DNA of 64,000 bases, taken from the NCBI RefSeq assembly GCF_036241575.1, contig NZ_CP108456.1:85101-149100 (forward strand), written 5' to 3'. The translations under genes and the position numbers were made by a program. This DNA is from Streptomyces sp. NBC_01267. GTDB taxonomy: Bacteria; Actinomycetota; Actinomycetes; Streptomycetales; Streptomycetaceae. The notes below the pieces were generated by a model. That model searched no databases. It saw nothing but the letters and a program-made list of their open reading frames with translations, and was not told the origin of the DNA. Below, in pieces: positions 24,495 through 33,355 of the stretch (positions are counted from its first letter, which is position 1; every line of letters starts with the position of its first letter).

Positions 24495-25046
24495 ATGATC
24501 CACGCGATTTCGCGTCTGGTCGCGGGTTGCCGTCCCGACGGCACCTCGGTGGTCGAGGCGAACGGGCCGGTCGCCCCCGTGACCGTGGGTGCGCTGCCTG
24601 GCGTCGAGTTCTACCAGGTCTGGGGGCGCAACGATGCCCCCGCGAGAGGCGACGGCGGCACTGAAGCAGCCTTCGTGCCCTACTTCCCCGGGGACACCGG
24701 GACCCGCTTCGTGATACTGCGCTGGCCCCCGGAGACCGGACGCGGCCCGGAGGGCGATCCCGACTTGCTCTCCGCCGAGGTGGAAGAGGTCTTCCCCGGG
24801 CTGCTCAAGGCTCTGGCCCCGGACGACAAGGGGCACCATGCGACGGACACCGTGGACATGTCGATCATCCTGGAGGGGGAGCTCTGGCTCCAGCTGGAAG
24901 ACGGCTCCGAGACCCGTCTGACGCCCGGCAGTTGCGTCGTCCTGCGCGGCAACCGGCATGCCTGGTTCAACCGCAGCACCGAACCGGCCGTCATGGCCAG
25001 CGTCTTCATCGGTGCCCAGGACACTCTCAGCGAGCAGCTTCGCTGA
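24495..25046 (+). CDS. cupin-domain protein
   Basis: 183 residues. A single C-terminal cupin barrel contains TVDMSIILEGELWLQLEDG and LTPGSCVVLRGNRHAWFN, where motif 1 lacks the usual second His (MSIILEGE) but His in the second motif remains, so metal binding is uncertain. Similar proteins occur in aromatic and polyketide tailoring. ATG after GGAGACACC. The 3' end overlaps the convergent XRE-TPR gene by 20 bp. Confidence 0.82.
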   Translation: MIHAISRLVAGCRPDGTSVVEANGPVAPVTVGALPGVEFYQVWGRNDAPARGDGGTEAAFVPYFPGDTGTRFVILRWPPETGRGPEGDPDLLSAEVEEVFPGLLKALAPDDKGHHATDTVDMSIILEGELWLQLEDGSETRLTPGSCVVLRGNRHAWFNRSTEPAVMASVFIGAQDTLSEQLR

Positions 25047-26376
25047 CCCGGTCGGCGGAGGCGGGGAGGCCGGGGAGCCCCGCATCGTTCAGCGCCTGCC
25101 GGTAGGCGGCGATGGACTCGGCGGTGTACCCGTACTGCTGCCAGATGTCCGCGATCCGGCGCCACACGGCAGCCGACGGACGGGCCGGGGGCAGTTGGCG
25201 AAGCTGCGCCGCCGCAGCGCGGAGCGTCTCCTGTGCTTGCCGGCTCTCGCCCATGCCGAACTGGGCGTGAGCCAGTACGGCACGCGCCTCGACCGACTCC
25301 CGGCGCGGCTCGTCGCGCAACAGCTCCAGCGCCCTGGACGCATGTTCCTGAGCTTCGGCCGCCTGGTTCAGCCGCAGGTGTGCCTCCGCGAGATTGCTCT
25401 GGGCCGACGCCTGTTCGGCTGCCGTGCCGACCTCCACCAGCTGAGCCTGCGACTGTTCGAGCAGCTGACGGGCTTGTTCAGGGTCACCGGGGTCGGAGCA
25501 GAGCAGCAGCATCCCGTAGACACCGCAGAGCAGTGCGTGGTGGCGCACGTGATCGCTCTCGGCCAACAACGCGCGTGCGCGTTCTGCCAGAGCCAGGGCC
25601 TCGTCGATCTGGCCCTGGGACTTTGCCACGAGGGCGGCGTTCCAGAAGGTCTCCCGCTGTGCGGTCCGGCCTCCGTGACCGTCGGCGATCCTGATCAGGC
25701 GTTCGGCCACGAGGCGGGCCTTGGCCAGGTCGCTGCGGGCCCGGTAGCAGCTGACCAGCACTGCTCCGAGCTGAATGTGGTCGTCCGTGGCCTCGAGGCC
25801 GAACTGGTCGAGGCGGCGCAGCGCCCGCTCTCCGATCTCGACGCTGAGGACCTGGTCGCCGAGGGCCTGGTGGCAGCGGCAGAGCGCCGTGGCCAGCTGG
25901 GTCCATTCCGCTGAGCCGGCGACGCACCGGGGATCCTCGTACAGCATGGTGAGGGCTTGGGCCGCGGCCTCCAGCCTGCCGAGCTGCTCCAGGGCGAGCG
26001 CTTGGCCGAGGCGGGCTCGGCGCACGGTGGCCTCGGGCAGGACGGGACCGGAGGCGAGGATCTCGCTGAAGGCCTGCAGCGCCTCCCTGTTCTCACCGTT
26101 GTGCAGGGCGAGGTCGGCGAACGCGGCCTTGAGCTCCAACTCGCGTGTCCGTGTGCCGTCCTGACCCGTGAGCAGATAGCTGGGGGTGCATCCGAGGCGC
26201 TCGGCCAGGAGCGTCACGACAGCCGCCGAAGGAGTTCGCTTGCCCGACTCGATCAGCGAGATGTAGCTCACCGAGACGTCGTCGCTGGCGAGGTCCTGTT
26301 GCTTGAGACCACGAGCACGACGGAGCTCCCTCAGCCGCCGTCCGGTGCCTTCACCGTCTTCGGCAGTGCTGTCCAC
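25027..26376 (-). CDS. XRE-family regulator with TPR repeats
   Basis: 449 residues. An N-terminal XRE helix-turn-helix (GRRLRELRRARGLKQQDLAS to VSYISLIESGKRTPS) is followed by at least six TPR-like helical pairs (EALQAFSEILASGP, QALALEQLGRLEAAAQALTM, ALALAERARALLAE, QARQLLEQSQAQLVEVG, AQEHASRALELL). This architecture is typical of regulators that sense peptides or small molecules through the TPR solenoid and sit next to secondary-metabolite genes. GTG start after CGAGGAGACACT. It is convergent with the cupin gene, so a candidate controller of the 20-25 kb cluster. Confidence 0.88.
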   Translation of the reverse strand: MDSTAEDGEGTGRRLRELRRARGLKQQDLASDDVSVSYISLIESGKRTPSAAVVTLLAERLGCTPSYLLTGQDGTRTRELELKAAFADLALHNGENREALQAFSEILASGPVLPEATVRRARLGQALALEQLGRLEAAAQALTMLYEDPRCVAGSAEWTQLATALCRCHQALGDQVLSVEIGERALRRLDQFGLEATDDHIQLGAVLVSCYRARSDLAKARLVAERLIRIADGHGGRTAQRETFWNAALVAKSQGQIDEALALAERARALLAESDHVRHHALLCGVYGMLLLCSDPGDPEQARQLLEQSQAQLVEVGTAAEQASAQSNLAEAHLRLNQAAEAQEHASRALELLRDEPRRESVEARAVLAHAQFGMGESRQAQETLRAAAAQLRQLPPARPSAAVWRRIADIWQQYGYTAESIAAYRQALNDAGLPGLPASADRVSEAAR

Positions 26377-26621
26377 AGTGTCTCCTCGGTCCTGCTGATG
26401 TGCTCTCGGCGGGGTGATGGAAAATTTACAGGATATTTGACAACTGCGGCCATCTCCGGTGAAAGAAGTCACAGCTTCTGCTCTGCACCAGCCGGGACGA
26501 CAGCGGAGGCGCAGCGACTTCAGAATGTACGAAGTCCTGTCTCACGGTCTTCCCTCCGCCTTGGCTATGGTCACAGCGAGTGACAGCGACGGCATGCGGG
26601 TTCGAGGCAGGGGAGTGAGGC

Positions 26622-27035
26622 ATGTTCCGACCGGTGCGGCGTGCGGCCTTCTTCGACCTCGCCCATCCAGAACGCCCTCCGCACGAGGACGTGGCCCTGC
26701 AAGCCGCGCTCGAAGGCCACCGGGCCAAGGGGGACCTTGTCGTCATGGTCGTGGACTCTCTGCGGCCGTTCCCTCGGACGCTGCCCGCCGAGGGAATTCT
26801 TCTGCGGCTTTCGCCGTCGGCTACCCGCGACATGGACAAGTGCACGACGGTCGTCGAAGCCATGGCCCGCCTGTGCATCGATCCGGTCAGTTGCTTCGGC
26901 TACGGAGACCTGTGCACCGGGACAGGGTTGCTCGGCGTCGTCGGAAATCCGCGCGTCATCGCCTGTAGCGCGGACAGCCGACGGCTTGCTCAGGAGTTGA
27001 GCTGGCCCGTGATCATGACGCCTTCCACCGTCTGA
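26622..27035 (+). CDS. degenerate mini-HAD protein
   Basis: 137 residues that look like a HAD-IB phosphatase with the middle removed. The start AAFFDLAHP resembles motif I (FDxD) but the second Asp is Ala. The end FGYGDLCTGTGLLGVVGNP resembles motif IV (GDSxxD) but lacks its terminal Asp, followed by the usual CSADSRRLAQELSWPVI tail. Cap and Lys motif are missing. It is therefore unlikely to be a phosphatase. ATG after AGGGGAGTGAGGC and intact codons suggest it is expressed. It precedes the GlgA/GlgM gene by about 115 bp. Confidence 0.65.
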   Translation: MFRPVRRAAFFDLAHPERPPHEDVALQAALEGHRAKGDLVVMVVDSLRPFPRTLPAEGILLRLSPSATRDMDKCTTVVEAMARLCIDPVSCFGYGDLCTGTGLLGVVGNPRVIACSADSRRLAQELSWPVIMTPSTV

Positions 27036-27149
27036 GGGGACGGCCCGGCGCGGATGCCGCTCCGCCCGACCGGCCGTGTTTCCCGGGTGTTCGGGCGGAG
27101 CGGCCGGTGCAGGAGTCCTGTCAATGTCCACGGACCTCAGGAAGTCGCC

Positions 27150-28370
27150 ATGCATGTGCAGCAACCCGCTCGGTCGTCCCGAACACGCGTCGATCTGCTC
27201 ACCAAGGAATTCCCTCCGGAGGTATACGGAGGGGCCGGTGTCCATGCCGCAGAACTCGCGGCAGAACTCCGCAGTCTTGTCGACCTGCACGTGCGCTGCT
27301 TCGGTGCGCCGCGCGACGCGCAGAACGTGACCGCCTACCCGGACCCCGTGCTGCCGGGAGAGCAGAACCCCGCCCTGCGCGCGCTCGGGGTGAATGTCGA
27401 GATGGCCGCGGGGTGCGCGGGAGCAGACCTTGTCCACAGCCACACCTGGTACGCCAACGGGGCGGGCCGGCTCGCGCAGGTGCTGTACGGCATCCCCCAT
27501 GTCGCCACCACCCACAGCCTCGAACCGCTGCGCCCCTGGAAGGCCGAACAGCTGGGCGGCGGCTACGCGTTGTCGTCCCTGGTGGAGCGTTCGGCACTGG
27601 AGAGCGCCGATGCGCTGATCGCCGTGTCGCACGGCATGCGTCGGGACATCCTTCGCGTATATCCCGATGTGGATCCCGAGCGGGTCCACGTGGTCCACAA
27701 CGGCATCGACACCCGGGCCTACCGCCCCGACCACGGCACGGCCGCGCTGGTGCGGCACGGGGTGGACCCCGATCGGCCCATCGTCCTCTTCGTCGGCCGC
27801 GTCACCCGTCAGAAGGGTCTGCCGCAGCTGCTGCGTGCGGCCTTCGAGTTGGATCCCCGTGCCCAGCTCGTGCTGTGCTGCGGGCAACCCGACACGGCCG
27901 AGATCGGAGCCGAGACCGAGGCGCTGGTCGACGAACTGCGCCGGGTGCGGGACGGAGTCGTCCGTATCGACGGGATGCTCGATCGGGCCGTCCTCCTGCA
28001 GTTCCTCACCCACGCTTCCGTCTTCGTCTGCCCGTCCCTGTACGAACCGATGGGCATCGTGAACCTGGAGGCCATGGCCTGCGGCACAGCGGTCGTGGCC
28101 ACTGCGACGGGCGGCATCCCGGAGGTCGTGGCGGACGGTGAGACGGGCCTTCTGGTGCCCATCGAGCAGGAGCAGGACGGCAGCGGCACGCCCCTGGACC
28201 CCCGGCGCTTCGCCTCCGACCTCGCAGCCGCGATGAATCAGCTCCTCGCCGATCCGGACCATGCCTCCCGGCTCGGCGCGGCCGGCCTCGCGCGGGCGCA
28301 GAAGGAATTCGGCTGGGACGTGGCGGCGGAGCGGGCGCATGCCGTCTACCGCTCGGTGCTGGATCGCTGA
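27150..28370 (+). CDS. glgA: GlgA/GlgM-type glycosyltransferase (GT4, actinobacterial glycogen synthase / maltose-1-P synthase)
   Basis: 406 residues, GT4 GT-B fold. N-terminal VDLLTKEFPPEVYGGAGVHA (glucan/nucleotide loop), SHTWYANGAGRLAQ, and a C-terminal domain with VLFVGRVTRQKGLPQLL, the catalytic E7 region SLYEPMGIVNLEAMACG and GIPEVVADGETGLLVP. This matches the mycobacterial GlgM type, which makes maltose-1-phosphate from ADP-glucose and glucose-1-phosphate for GlgE. ATG after CAGGAAGTCGCC. It would feed the GlgE/GlgB/GlgX genes on the opposite strand 8-18 kb away. True glycogen synthase activity cannot be excluded. Confidence 0.9.
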   Translation: MHVQQPARSSRTRVDLLTKEFPPEVYGGAGVHAAELAAELRSLVDLHVRCFGAPRDAQNVTAYPDPVLPGEQNPALRALGVNVEMAAGCAGADLVHSHTWYANGAGRLAQVLYGIPHVATTHSLEPLRPWKAEQLGGGYALSSLVERSALESADALIAVSHGMRRDILRVYPDVDPERVHVVHNGIDTRAYRPDHGTAALVRHGVDPDRPIVLFVGRVTRQKGLPQLLRAAFELDPRAQLVLCCGQPDTAEIGAETEALVDELRRVRDGVVRIDGMLDRAVLLQFLTHASVFVCPSLYEPMGIVNLEAMACGTAVVATATGGIPEVVADGETGLLVPIEQEQDGSGTPLDPRRFASDLAAAMNQLLADPDHASRLGAAGLARAQKEFGWDVAAERAHAVYRSVLDR

Positions 28371-28454
28371 CCGCACAGGCTTCGCGCCCCGACCTCATGA
28401 TGTCTATTTGATCTCTTTGACCGGACCACCACTGCTGCCGCTACCTTCGCAGAC

Positions 28455-29705
28455 ATGTCTCAAACGACTTCCGCGCAAGATGTAGAAGGCGTCCCGGAGC
28501 ATTCGAGGTCCACGCACGACAACAGCACGCTGTTCGAGGACGAGGCAACGGAATCCGCGGGGCCTGCCGCGTTGTCCGTGGATCCCGCTACGAAAAGCGA
28601 ATCCAGGGTCACGACTCTGGAATTGTTCTTCGATCTCGCGTTCGTATTCAACTTCACGCAGCTCGCCCGGGTGCTCAGCCGGGACATGACGCTGCACGGA
28701 GTTATTCAAGTACTTCTGATTTTCTGGCTCCTGTGGTGGATGTACGGCGGATACGCGTGGCTCACCAACCACCTTCCGCCCCAACGCAGGCACCACCGGG
28801 TCCTGCTGCTGCTCGGCATGGCCTCCTTTCTGGTCATCGGCCTGGCCACGCCCAACGCGTTCGACGGGGACGGCGTCGCGTTCGGCATCGGCTACCTGCT
28901 GATCGTCACCGTGCATGCCGCCCTCTTCGCGTTGGGCGGCACCGGAGCGGCCCGCAACATGCTGCGCATCGCCCCGTTCCACACGGTGGGCGCGCTCCTC
29001 ATCATCGGCGCCGGCTTCCTCGACGGATGGGCCATGTACGCGCTGTGGACCTCGGCCGTCGCGTTGGAGATCGTCGCGCCGGTGCTGACGGGCGTCTCGG
29101 GCTTCGAGCTGAAGCCGGGCCACTTCGTGGAACGGCACGGACTGCTCATGATCATCGCGCTCGGCGACTCGTTCCTGGCGCTCGGCATCGGCACCGACGG
29201 CGGTCAGGCGGGGCCGTCGGTCGTGACCACGGCGGTCCTCATCTTCGTCATCCCGGCCGGTCTGTGGTGGGTGTACTTCGACGAGTCCGAGAAGGCCTCG
29301 CGGGCCGAACTCGCCCTGGAGCGGCAGGACGCGGTGCAACGTTCGCGGCTGGCACTCGCCGCGTTCTTCTACGCCCACGTACCGATGCTGCTCGGACTGA
29401 TCCTGATCGCGGCGGCCGTCAAGAAGACCATCGTGCACCCCTACGATCCACTGGCCATGGCCCCGTCCGTCGCGCTGGCCTGTGGTGTGGCGCTGTACCT
29501 CGGCGGTATCGCCTGGTTCCACGGAATCCTGAAGATCGGCCCACAGCGTTTCCACTTCACCGCCTCACTGTTCGCCGTACTGGCAATTCCGGTGGGGCAC
29601 TTCGGGACGGCAGTGGCCGAAGTCGTAGTGCTTGGCGCCCTCATCGGCGCTGCCCTGCTCAGCGACCATCGCTGGACCTTGAAAATGGCACATCTCTATC
29701 ACTGA
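28455..29705 (+). CDS. LtrA-family (low temperature requirement) membrane protein
   Basis: 416 residues. After a 45-residue hydrophilic N-terminus come about ten transmembrane helices. Family marks: TTLELFFDLAFVFNFTQLAR near residue 53, LLWWMYGGYAWLTNH, HFVERHGLLMIIALGDSFLA, and WVYFDESEKASR. Function of LtrA proteins is unclear. No good ribosome site is seen, and the start could be a little downstream. Only 14 bp separate it from the next SnoaL gene, so it heads the operon through the MFS gene at 33.4 kb. Confidence 0.9.
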   Translation: MSQTTSAQDVEGVPEHSRSTHDNSTLFEDEATESAGPAALSVDPATKSESRVTTLELFFDLAFVFNFTQLARVLSRDMTLHGVIQVLLIFWLLWWMYGGYAWLTNHLPPQRRHHRVLLLLGMASFLVIGLATPNAFDGDGVAFGIGYLLIVTVHAALFALGGTGAARNMLRIAPFHTVGALLIIGAGFLDGWAMYALWTSAVALEIVAPVLTGVSGFELKPGHFVERHGLLMIIALGDSFLALGIGTDGGQAGPSVVTTAVLIFVIPAGLWWVYFDESEKASRAELALERQDAVQRSRLALAAFFYAHVPMLLGLILIAAAVKKTIVHPYDPLAMAPSVALACGVALYLGGIAWFHGILKIGPQRFHFTASLFAVLAIPVGHFGTAVAEVVVLGALIGAALLSDHRWTLKMAHLYH

Positions 29706-29719
29706 AAGAAGAAAAATCC

Positions 29720-30190
29720 ATGAGTTCTGTGGCCGACCGCCTCGACGTCATCGAGACCTGCACCCGCATGGGCTGGTACATCGACCAGCGCGAGTGGGAC
29801 GCGCTGAACGATGTCTTCAGCGACGAGATCATGCTCGACTACACCAGCCTCAATGGCGGCGAGCCGGGTCCCGTGTCCAAGAAGGACCTGATCGGTGCCT
29901 GGTCCGGGCTGCTCGGCCAGTTCGCCGCCACCCAGCACCTGCTCAGCAACTTCCTGGTCGACGTACAGGGCGACAGCGCCGTCACGACCGCGATGTTCCA
30001 GGCGACGCACCGCATGCCCAACGAGCACGGCGGTCCGCTGTGGACGCTCGCCGGCACCTACCGCATCGACCTGGAGCGGACGTCTGACGGCTGGCGGATC
30101 AACGCCATCGTGATGACGGCCACCTGGGCCGACGGAAATCAGCATCTGTTCGCCCGCGCCGCCGAACAGGCTCAGTCCGCCGATTCCTGA
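29720..30190 (+). CDS. SnoaL-like protein (scytalone-dehydratase/SnoaL_4 type)
   Basis: 156 residues. It opens VADRLDVIETCTRMGWYIDQ, WDALNDVFSDEIMLDYTSLN, typical of SnoaL_4, with the His in QHLLSNFLVDV and a C-terminal WRINAIVMTATWADGN. This subtype includes scytalone-dehydratase-like and hydratase-like proteins. ATG after AGAAGAAAAATCC. Part of the LtrA-SnoaL-SnoaL-ankyrin-isomerase-SDR-SnoaL-MFS run. Confidence 0.85.
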   Translation: MSSVADRLDVIETCTRMGWYIDQREWDALNDVFSDEIMLDYTSLNGGEPGPVSKKDLIGAWSGLLGQFAATQHLLSNFLVDVQGDSAVTTAMFQATHRMPNEHGGPLWTLAGTYRIDLERTSDGWRINAIVMTATWADGNQHLFARAAEQAQSADS

Positions 30191-30286
30191 GCGGCGATCT
30201 CAGGAAGTCGACCACCTGTTTCTTGCTGGCTCCCGAGTATCTCGCTCAGGATTCCCATGGGATTCCTTCCATTTCTAGGAGATTTC

Positions 30287-30733
30287 ATGAGCAACGCCAC
30301 GGAAGAAACCAGGAAAGTCGTACAGCGGTGGTTCGACGCACTGACATCGGGCGACTTCGAAACCGCCCTCGACACACTCGCCGAGGACGTCGAGTGGATC
30401 AACTACACGCCGGTGCCCGGCTACAACGACGACATGAAGTGGATCGGCAGTTACCGCGGCCGTGAGGCTGTCCTCGAGACCCTGAAGATCTTCACCGGGG
30501 CCGTGGACGTCCGCCTGGAGAAGCTGGTGCGCCTGGTCGTCGACGGCGACCAGGCCGCCGGGGTCATCCACGAGATGTCCACCGTGCGGGGCACCGGCGT
30601 CGAGTTCGAGATCGAGTTCATCCAGTGGCTGACGGTCCGCGACGGCAAGATCACCCGCTGGAAGTCCTACACGGACCCGTCGCAGATCATCCGGGCCCTG
30701 CGGGGCGACGCTTCGGGGCAGGAGGCCGCCTGA
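30287..30733 (+). CDS. SnoaL-like protein
   Basis: 148 residues with KVVQRWFDALTSGDFETALD, LAEDVEWINYTPVPGY, and WLTVRDGKITRWKSYTDPSQ, a clear SnoaL/KsdI-like cone fold. ATG after CTAGGAGATTTC. The stop codon overlaps the ankyrin ATG (TGATG), so the two are translationally coupled. A second NTF2-fold protein in the same operon suggests sequential or heteromeric action. Confidence 0.85.
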   Translation: MSNATEETRKVVQRWFDALTSGDFETALDTLAEDVEWINYTPVPGYNDDMKWIGSYRGREAVLETLKIFTGAVDVRLEKLVRLVVDGDQAAGVIHEMSTVRGTGVEFEIEFIQWLTVRDGKITRWKSYTDPSQIIRALRGDASGQEAA

Positions 30734-31767
30734 TGAGCTCCGAGCTGATCACCGCAGTACGCGCCCGGGACGCCGCACGCGTCTCCGAACTGCTGGCAGC
30801 CGGCGCCGACGCGCGCCACCGCGAGTCCGCCACCGGGCTGACCGCCCTGATGATCGCGGCCGGGCATGCGGACGCTCCCACCGTCCAGGCCCTGATCGAC
30901 GGCGGTGCCGACGTCCTGACCGCCGACACCCGGGCCGGCGCGACCGCGCTGCACAAGGCCTGCCAGGGCGGCAGCCTCGAGGTGGTGAAGGCTCTCGTCG
31001 AAGCGGGTGCCTTCGTGGACGCAGTGGCGCCCACCACCGGACACACCGCCCTGATGGACGCGCTCTGGTACAAGTACCCGGACATCGCCGAGTACTTGCT
31101 GACGCAGGGCACCGCACTCCAGGTCTACACGCACTACGGCTTCTCGCTCGAGCAGCACTTCGCGTACGAACTGAACGTCAACACGTTCGGCAAGGACCGG
31201 CTGCTCAAGGCCGAGGAGCACCTCAACTCCCGTCGGGCGGGCGACGAGCGCGCGGTGGCCGGCCAGGAGCTGATGGCGGCGACCGCGGAGGGCGACACCG
31301 ACCGGGTGCGCAAGCTGCTCGCTGCCGGCGCCGAGGTCGACGAGCGTTCCCCCAACCTGAGCGGCTTCAACGACAGCCACACGCCGCTGCTGGTGGCCTG
31401 CCGCGACGGTCACGACGAGATCGTGCGCCTGCTGCTCGCGGCCGGGGCGGACGTGAACGCCGTCGAGCCCACGTTCGGCGCGGTGCCGCTGCACAAGGCC
31501 GTCTACAACGGCCACGCCGGCATCACCGCCGATCTGGTCCGCCAGGACGGTATCGACCTCGACTTCCAGGGCGCGACCAATGGCTACAGCCCGCTGCACG
31601 ACGCGCTGTGGCACGGCTACGAGGACTGCGCGCGCACGCTCGTGGAGGCCGGCGCCCGGCTCGATCTCCTCGGCCACGACGGCAAGACGCCGCTCGACCT
31701 CGCCGTCGAGGTCTTCGGGGCCGATCACGCGCTGAGTGAACTGATCCGCTCCCGCGGCGCCCGCTGA
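30733..31767 (+). CDS. ankyrin-repeat protein
   Basis: 344 residues made of about eight ankyrin units in two groups. The first has TALMIAAGHADAPTVQALID, TALHKACQGGSLEVVKALVE and TALMDALWYKYPDIAEYLL. The second has TPLLVACRDGHDEIVRLLLA, VPLHKAVYNGHAGITADLV and SPLHDALWHGYEDCARTLVE. Between the groups is a Tyr/Phe-rich insert (QVYTHYGFSLEQHFAYELNV). There is no signal peptide. Ankyrin proteins are binding scaffolds and rarely sit inside small-enzyme operons. Coupling to the SnoaL gene upstream suggests it organises the pathway proteins. Confidence 0.9.
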   Translation: MSSELITAVRARDAARVSELLAAGADARHRESATGLTALMIAAGHADAPTVQALIDGGADVLTADTRAGATALHKACQGGSLEVVKALVEAGAFVDAVAPTTGHTALMDALWYKYPDIAEYLLTQGTALQVYTHYGFSLEQHFAYELNVNTFGKDRLLKAEEHLNSRRAGDERAVAGQELMAATAEGDTDRVRKLLAAGAEVDERSPNLSGFNDSHTPLLVACRDGHDEIVRLLLAAGADVNAVEPTFGAVPLHKAVYNGHAGITADLVRQDGIDLDFQGATNGYSPLHDALWHGYEDCARTLVEAGARLDLLGHDGKTPLDLAVEVFGADHALSELIRSRGAR

Positions 31768-31817
31768 CCGCCCACTCCCCATCTCCCAACAGCCTTCCAC
31801 GGAAGCGGAGTTGAAGC

Positions 31818-32126
31818 ATGCTTTTCTACGTTCAGATGAAATGGAAGCACGAAGGGCGCATCACCCTCGACGAGCTGTGGGAGCTCGAGCAGGACGAAGC
31901 GGTCCACGCCCAGGAGACGGTGGACTCCGGCTTCTGCGTGGGCATCTGGAAGGTCGCCGCGCAGAAGCGCGTCATAGCCATCATCGAATCACCGGATGCC
32001 GAGGAGCTCGACCGCACCGCGCTCGGCCGGCTCCCCATGCGGGAGTACCTGGAGTTCGAGACCGTCTGGCCGCTGCGCGATTACCTCGGCTTCGCCGAGG
32101 ACGTCAAGCAGCGCTACAAGGTCTGA
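31818..32126 (+). CDS. muconolactone-isomerase-like protein, second homologue
   Basis: 102 residues of the dimeric alpha-beta barrel/ferredoxin-like type. It begins MLFYVQMKWKHEGRITLDEL and contains FCVGIWKVAAQKRVIAIIES and RLPMREYLEFETVWPLRDY, the layout of muconolactone isomerase-like proteins. ATG after GGAGTTGAAGC. Weakly similar in plan to the copy at 20.1 kb. Probably a tailoring isomerase or cyclase. Confidence 0.75.
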   Translation: MLFYVQMKWKHEGRITLDELWELEQDEAVHAQETVDSGFCVGIWKVAAQKRVIAIIESPDAEELDRTALGRLPMREYLEFETVWPLRDYLGFAEDVKQRYKV

Positions 32127-32148
32127 CCGCAGCGAGGAGTCCGAAGAC

Positions 32149-32844
32149 GTGAACCGGCAACGCAACCGCACCGCCCTCGTCACGGGCGCGAGCCGCGGCA
32201 TCGGTCTCGAGACCGTCCGGCAGCTCGATCGGGCCGGCCTCGACGTCGTGCTGGCCGCGCGCGATCTCACGCGCGGTCGAGCGGCTGCGCGTGGGCTCGA
32301 CAGCCCGCGCATCCGGGTGGAGGAGCTGGATGTCACCGACGCCGAGAGCGTCGAGGCATGCGCGCAGCGGCTGGCCGACGACGGGATCGAATGCGACGTC
32401 CTGGTCAACAACGCCGGAATCTACCCGACCGTCTCGTACTTCTCGCTCGACGAGGACACCATGCGCCGAGCCCTGGACACGAACCTCATGGGAGCGTTCC
32501 GCACCTGCCAGGCGTTCTGCCCCGGCATGGCGCAGCGCGGCTACGGCCGGGTGGTGAACGTCTCCTCCGGGCTCGGCGCCCTCACCGGCAACGTGCCGTC
32601 CCCGGCTGCCTACGGCATCTCCAAGGCAGCGCTCAACGCGCTGACCCTGGTGGTGTCCGCCGCGGTGCCGGCGAGCGTCAAGGTCAACGCGGCCTGTCCG
32701 GGCTGGGTCCGTACGGACATGGGGGGCCGCGGGGCGCCGACCGGTGTCGAGGAGGGCGCCGACACCGTGAGCTGGCTGGCGCGCCTGCCCGACTCCGGGC
32801 CCACCGGGGGGTTCTTCCGCAACCGCAGAAGGATCGACTGGTGA
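32149..32844 (+). CDS. short-chain dehydrogenase/reductase (carbonyl-reductase-like)
   Basis: 231 residues. TGASRGIG at residues 12-19, NNAG, catalytic Ser in NVSSGLG, YGISK catalytic pair, and CPGWVRTDMGG, characteristic of carbonyl reductase-type SDRs. Arg after beta-2 favours NADPH. Start is GTG following CGAGGAGTCCGAAGAC. The stop overlaps the next start (GTGA). It is the reductase of the operon. Confidence 0.92.
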   Translation: MNRQRNRTALVTGASRGIGLETVRQLDRAGLDVVLAARDLTRGRAAARGLDSPRIRVEELDVTDAESVEACAQRLADDGIECDVLVNNAGIYPTVSYFSLDEDTMRRALDTNLMGAFRTCQAFCPGMAQRGYGRVVNVSSGLGALTGNVPSPAAYGISKAALNALTLVVSAAVPASVKVNAACPGWVRTDMGGRGAPTGVEEGADTVSWLARLPDSGPTGGFFRNRRRIDW

Positions 32845-33305
32845 GCGCGGCCCGCATCGCGGCCGTTGCCGCCGTCCTGGTGGCCGTCGTCGTGCTCGCC
32901 GTGACGGTCGTGACCGGCGACCACGTCCGCGTCGCGGCGAAGGAAGCCGTCCGCGACACCCCCGACGAGCACGACCCGGCGGCCCTGACCGCGCTGGAAC
33001 CGGCCGTGCGCGGCTACGTCGACGCCGTCGACTCCCGCGACGTGAACGCACTGGTGGCCGTCTTCGCGCCGCAGGCCACCGTCAACGACACCGGGCGCAG
33101 CTTCCACGGCCGGGCAGCGATCAGGGACTGGGCCCGCGACGAGGTCAACGGCGGCAGACTCACCGTTCTGAAGAACACCCCGAAGACCAACGGCACGACG
33201 CTGCTCGTGCGCTTCGCACCCCAGGGCGTCGGCGGTTTCGAGGCCGACTACGAGTTCGATCTGCGCGACGGCCGCATTGCCAGGCTCGACCTCCGGTACG
33301 CCTGA
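32841..33305 (+). CDS. membrane-anchored or exported SnoaL-like protein
   Basis: 154 residues. The first ~25 form a hydrophobic helix (IAAVAAVLVAVVVLAVTVV), an uncleaved anchor or signal, followed by a SnoaL-like domain (YVDAVDSRDVNALVAVFAPQ, GRSFHGRAAIRDWARDEV, YEFDLRDGRIARLDLRY). This places a third NTF2-fold member of the operon on the outer face of the membrane. GTG start coupled to the SDR. Confidence 0.8.
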   Translation: MSAARIAAVAAVLVAVVVLAVTVVTGDHVRVAAKEAVRDTPDEHDPAALTALEPAVRGYVDAVDSRDVNALVAVFAPQATVNDTGRSFHGRAAIRDWARDEVNGGRLTVLKNTPKTNGTTLLVRFAPQGVGGFEADYEFDLRDGRIARLDLRYA

Positions 33306-33355
33306 CCGCGCCTTCGGTTTCTCCTTCCGTCCTCTTCCCAAGGAGTGGCTCTCCC

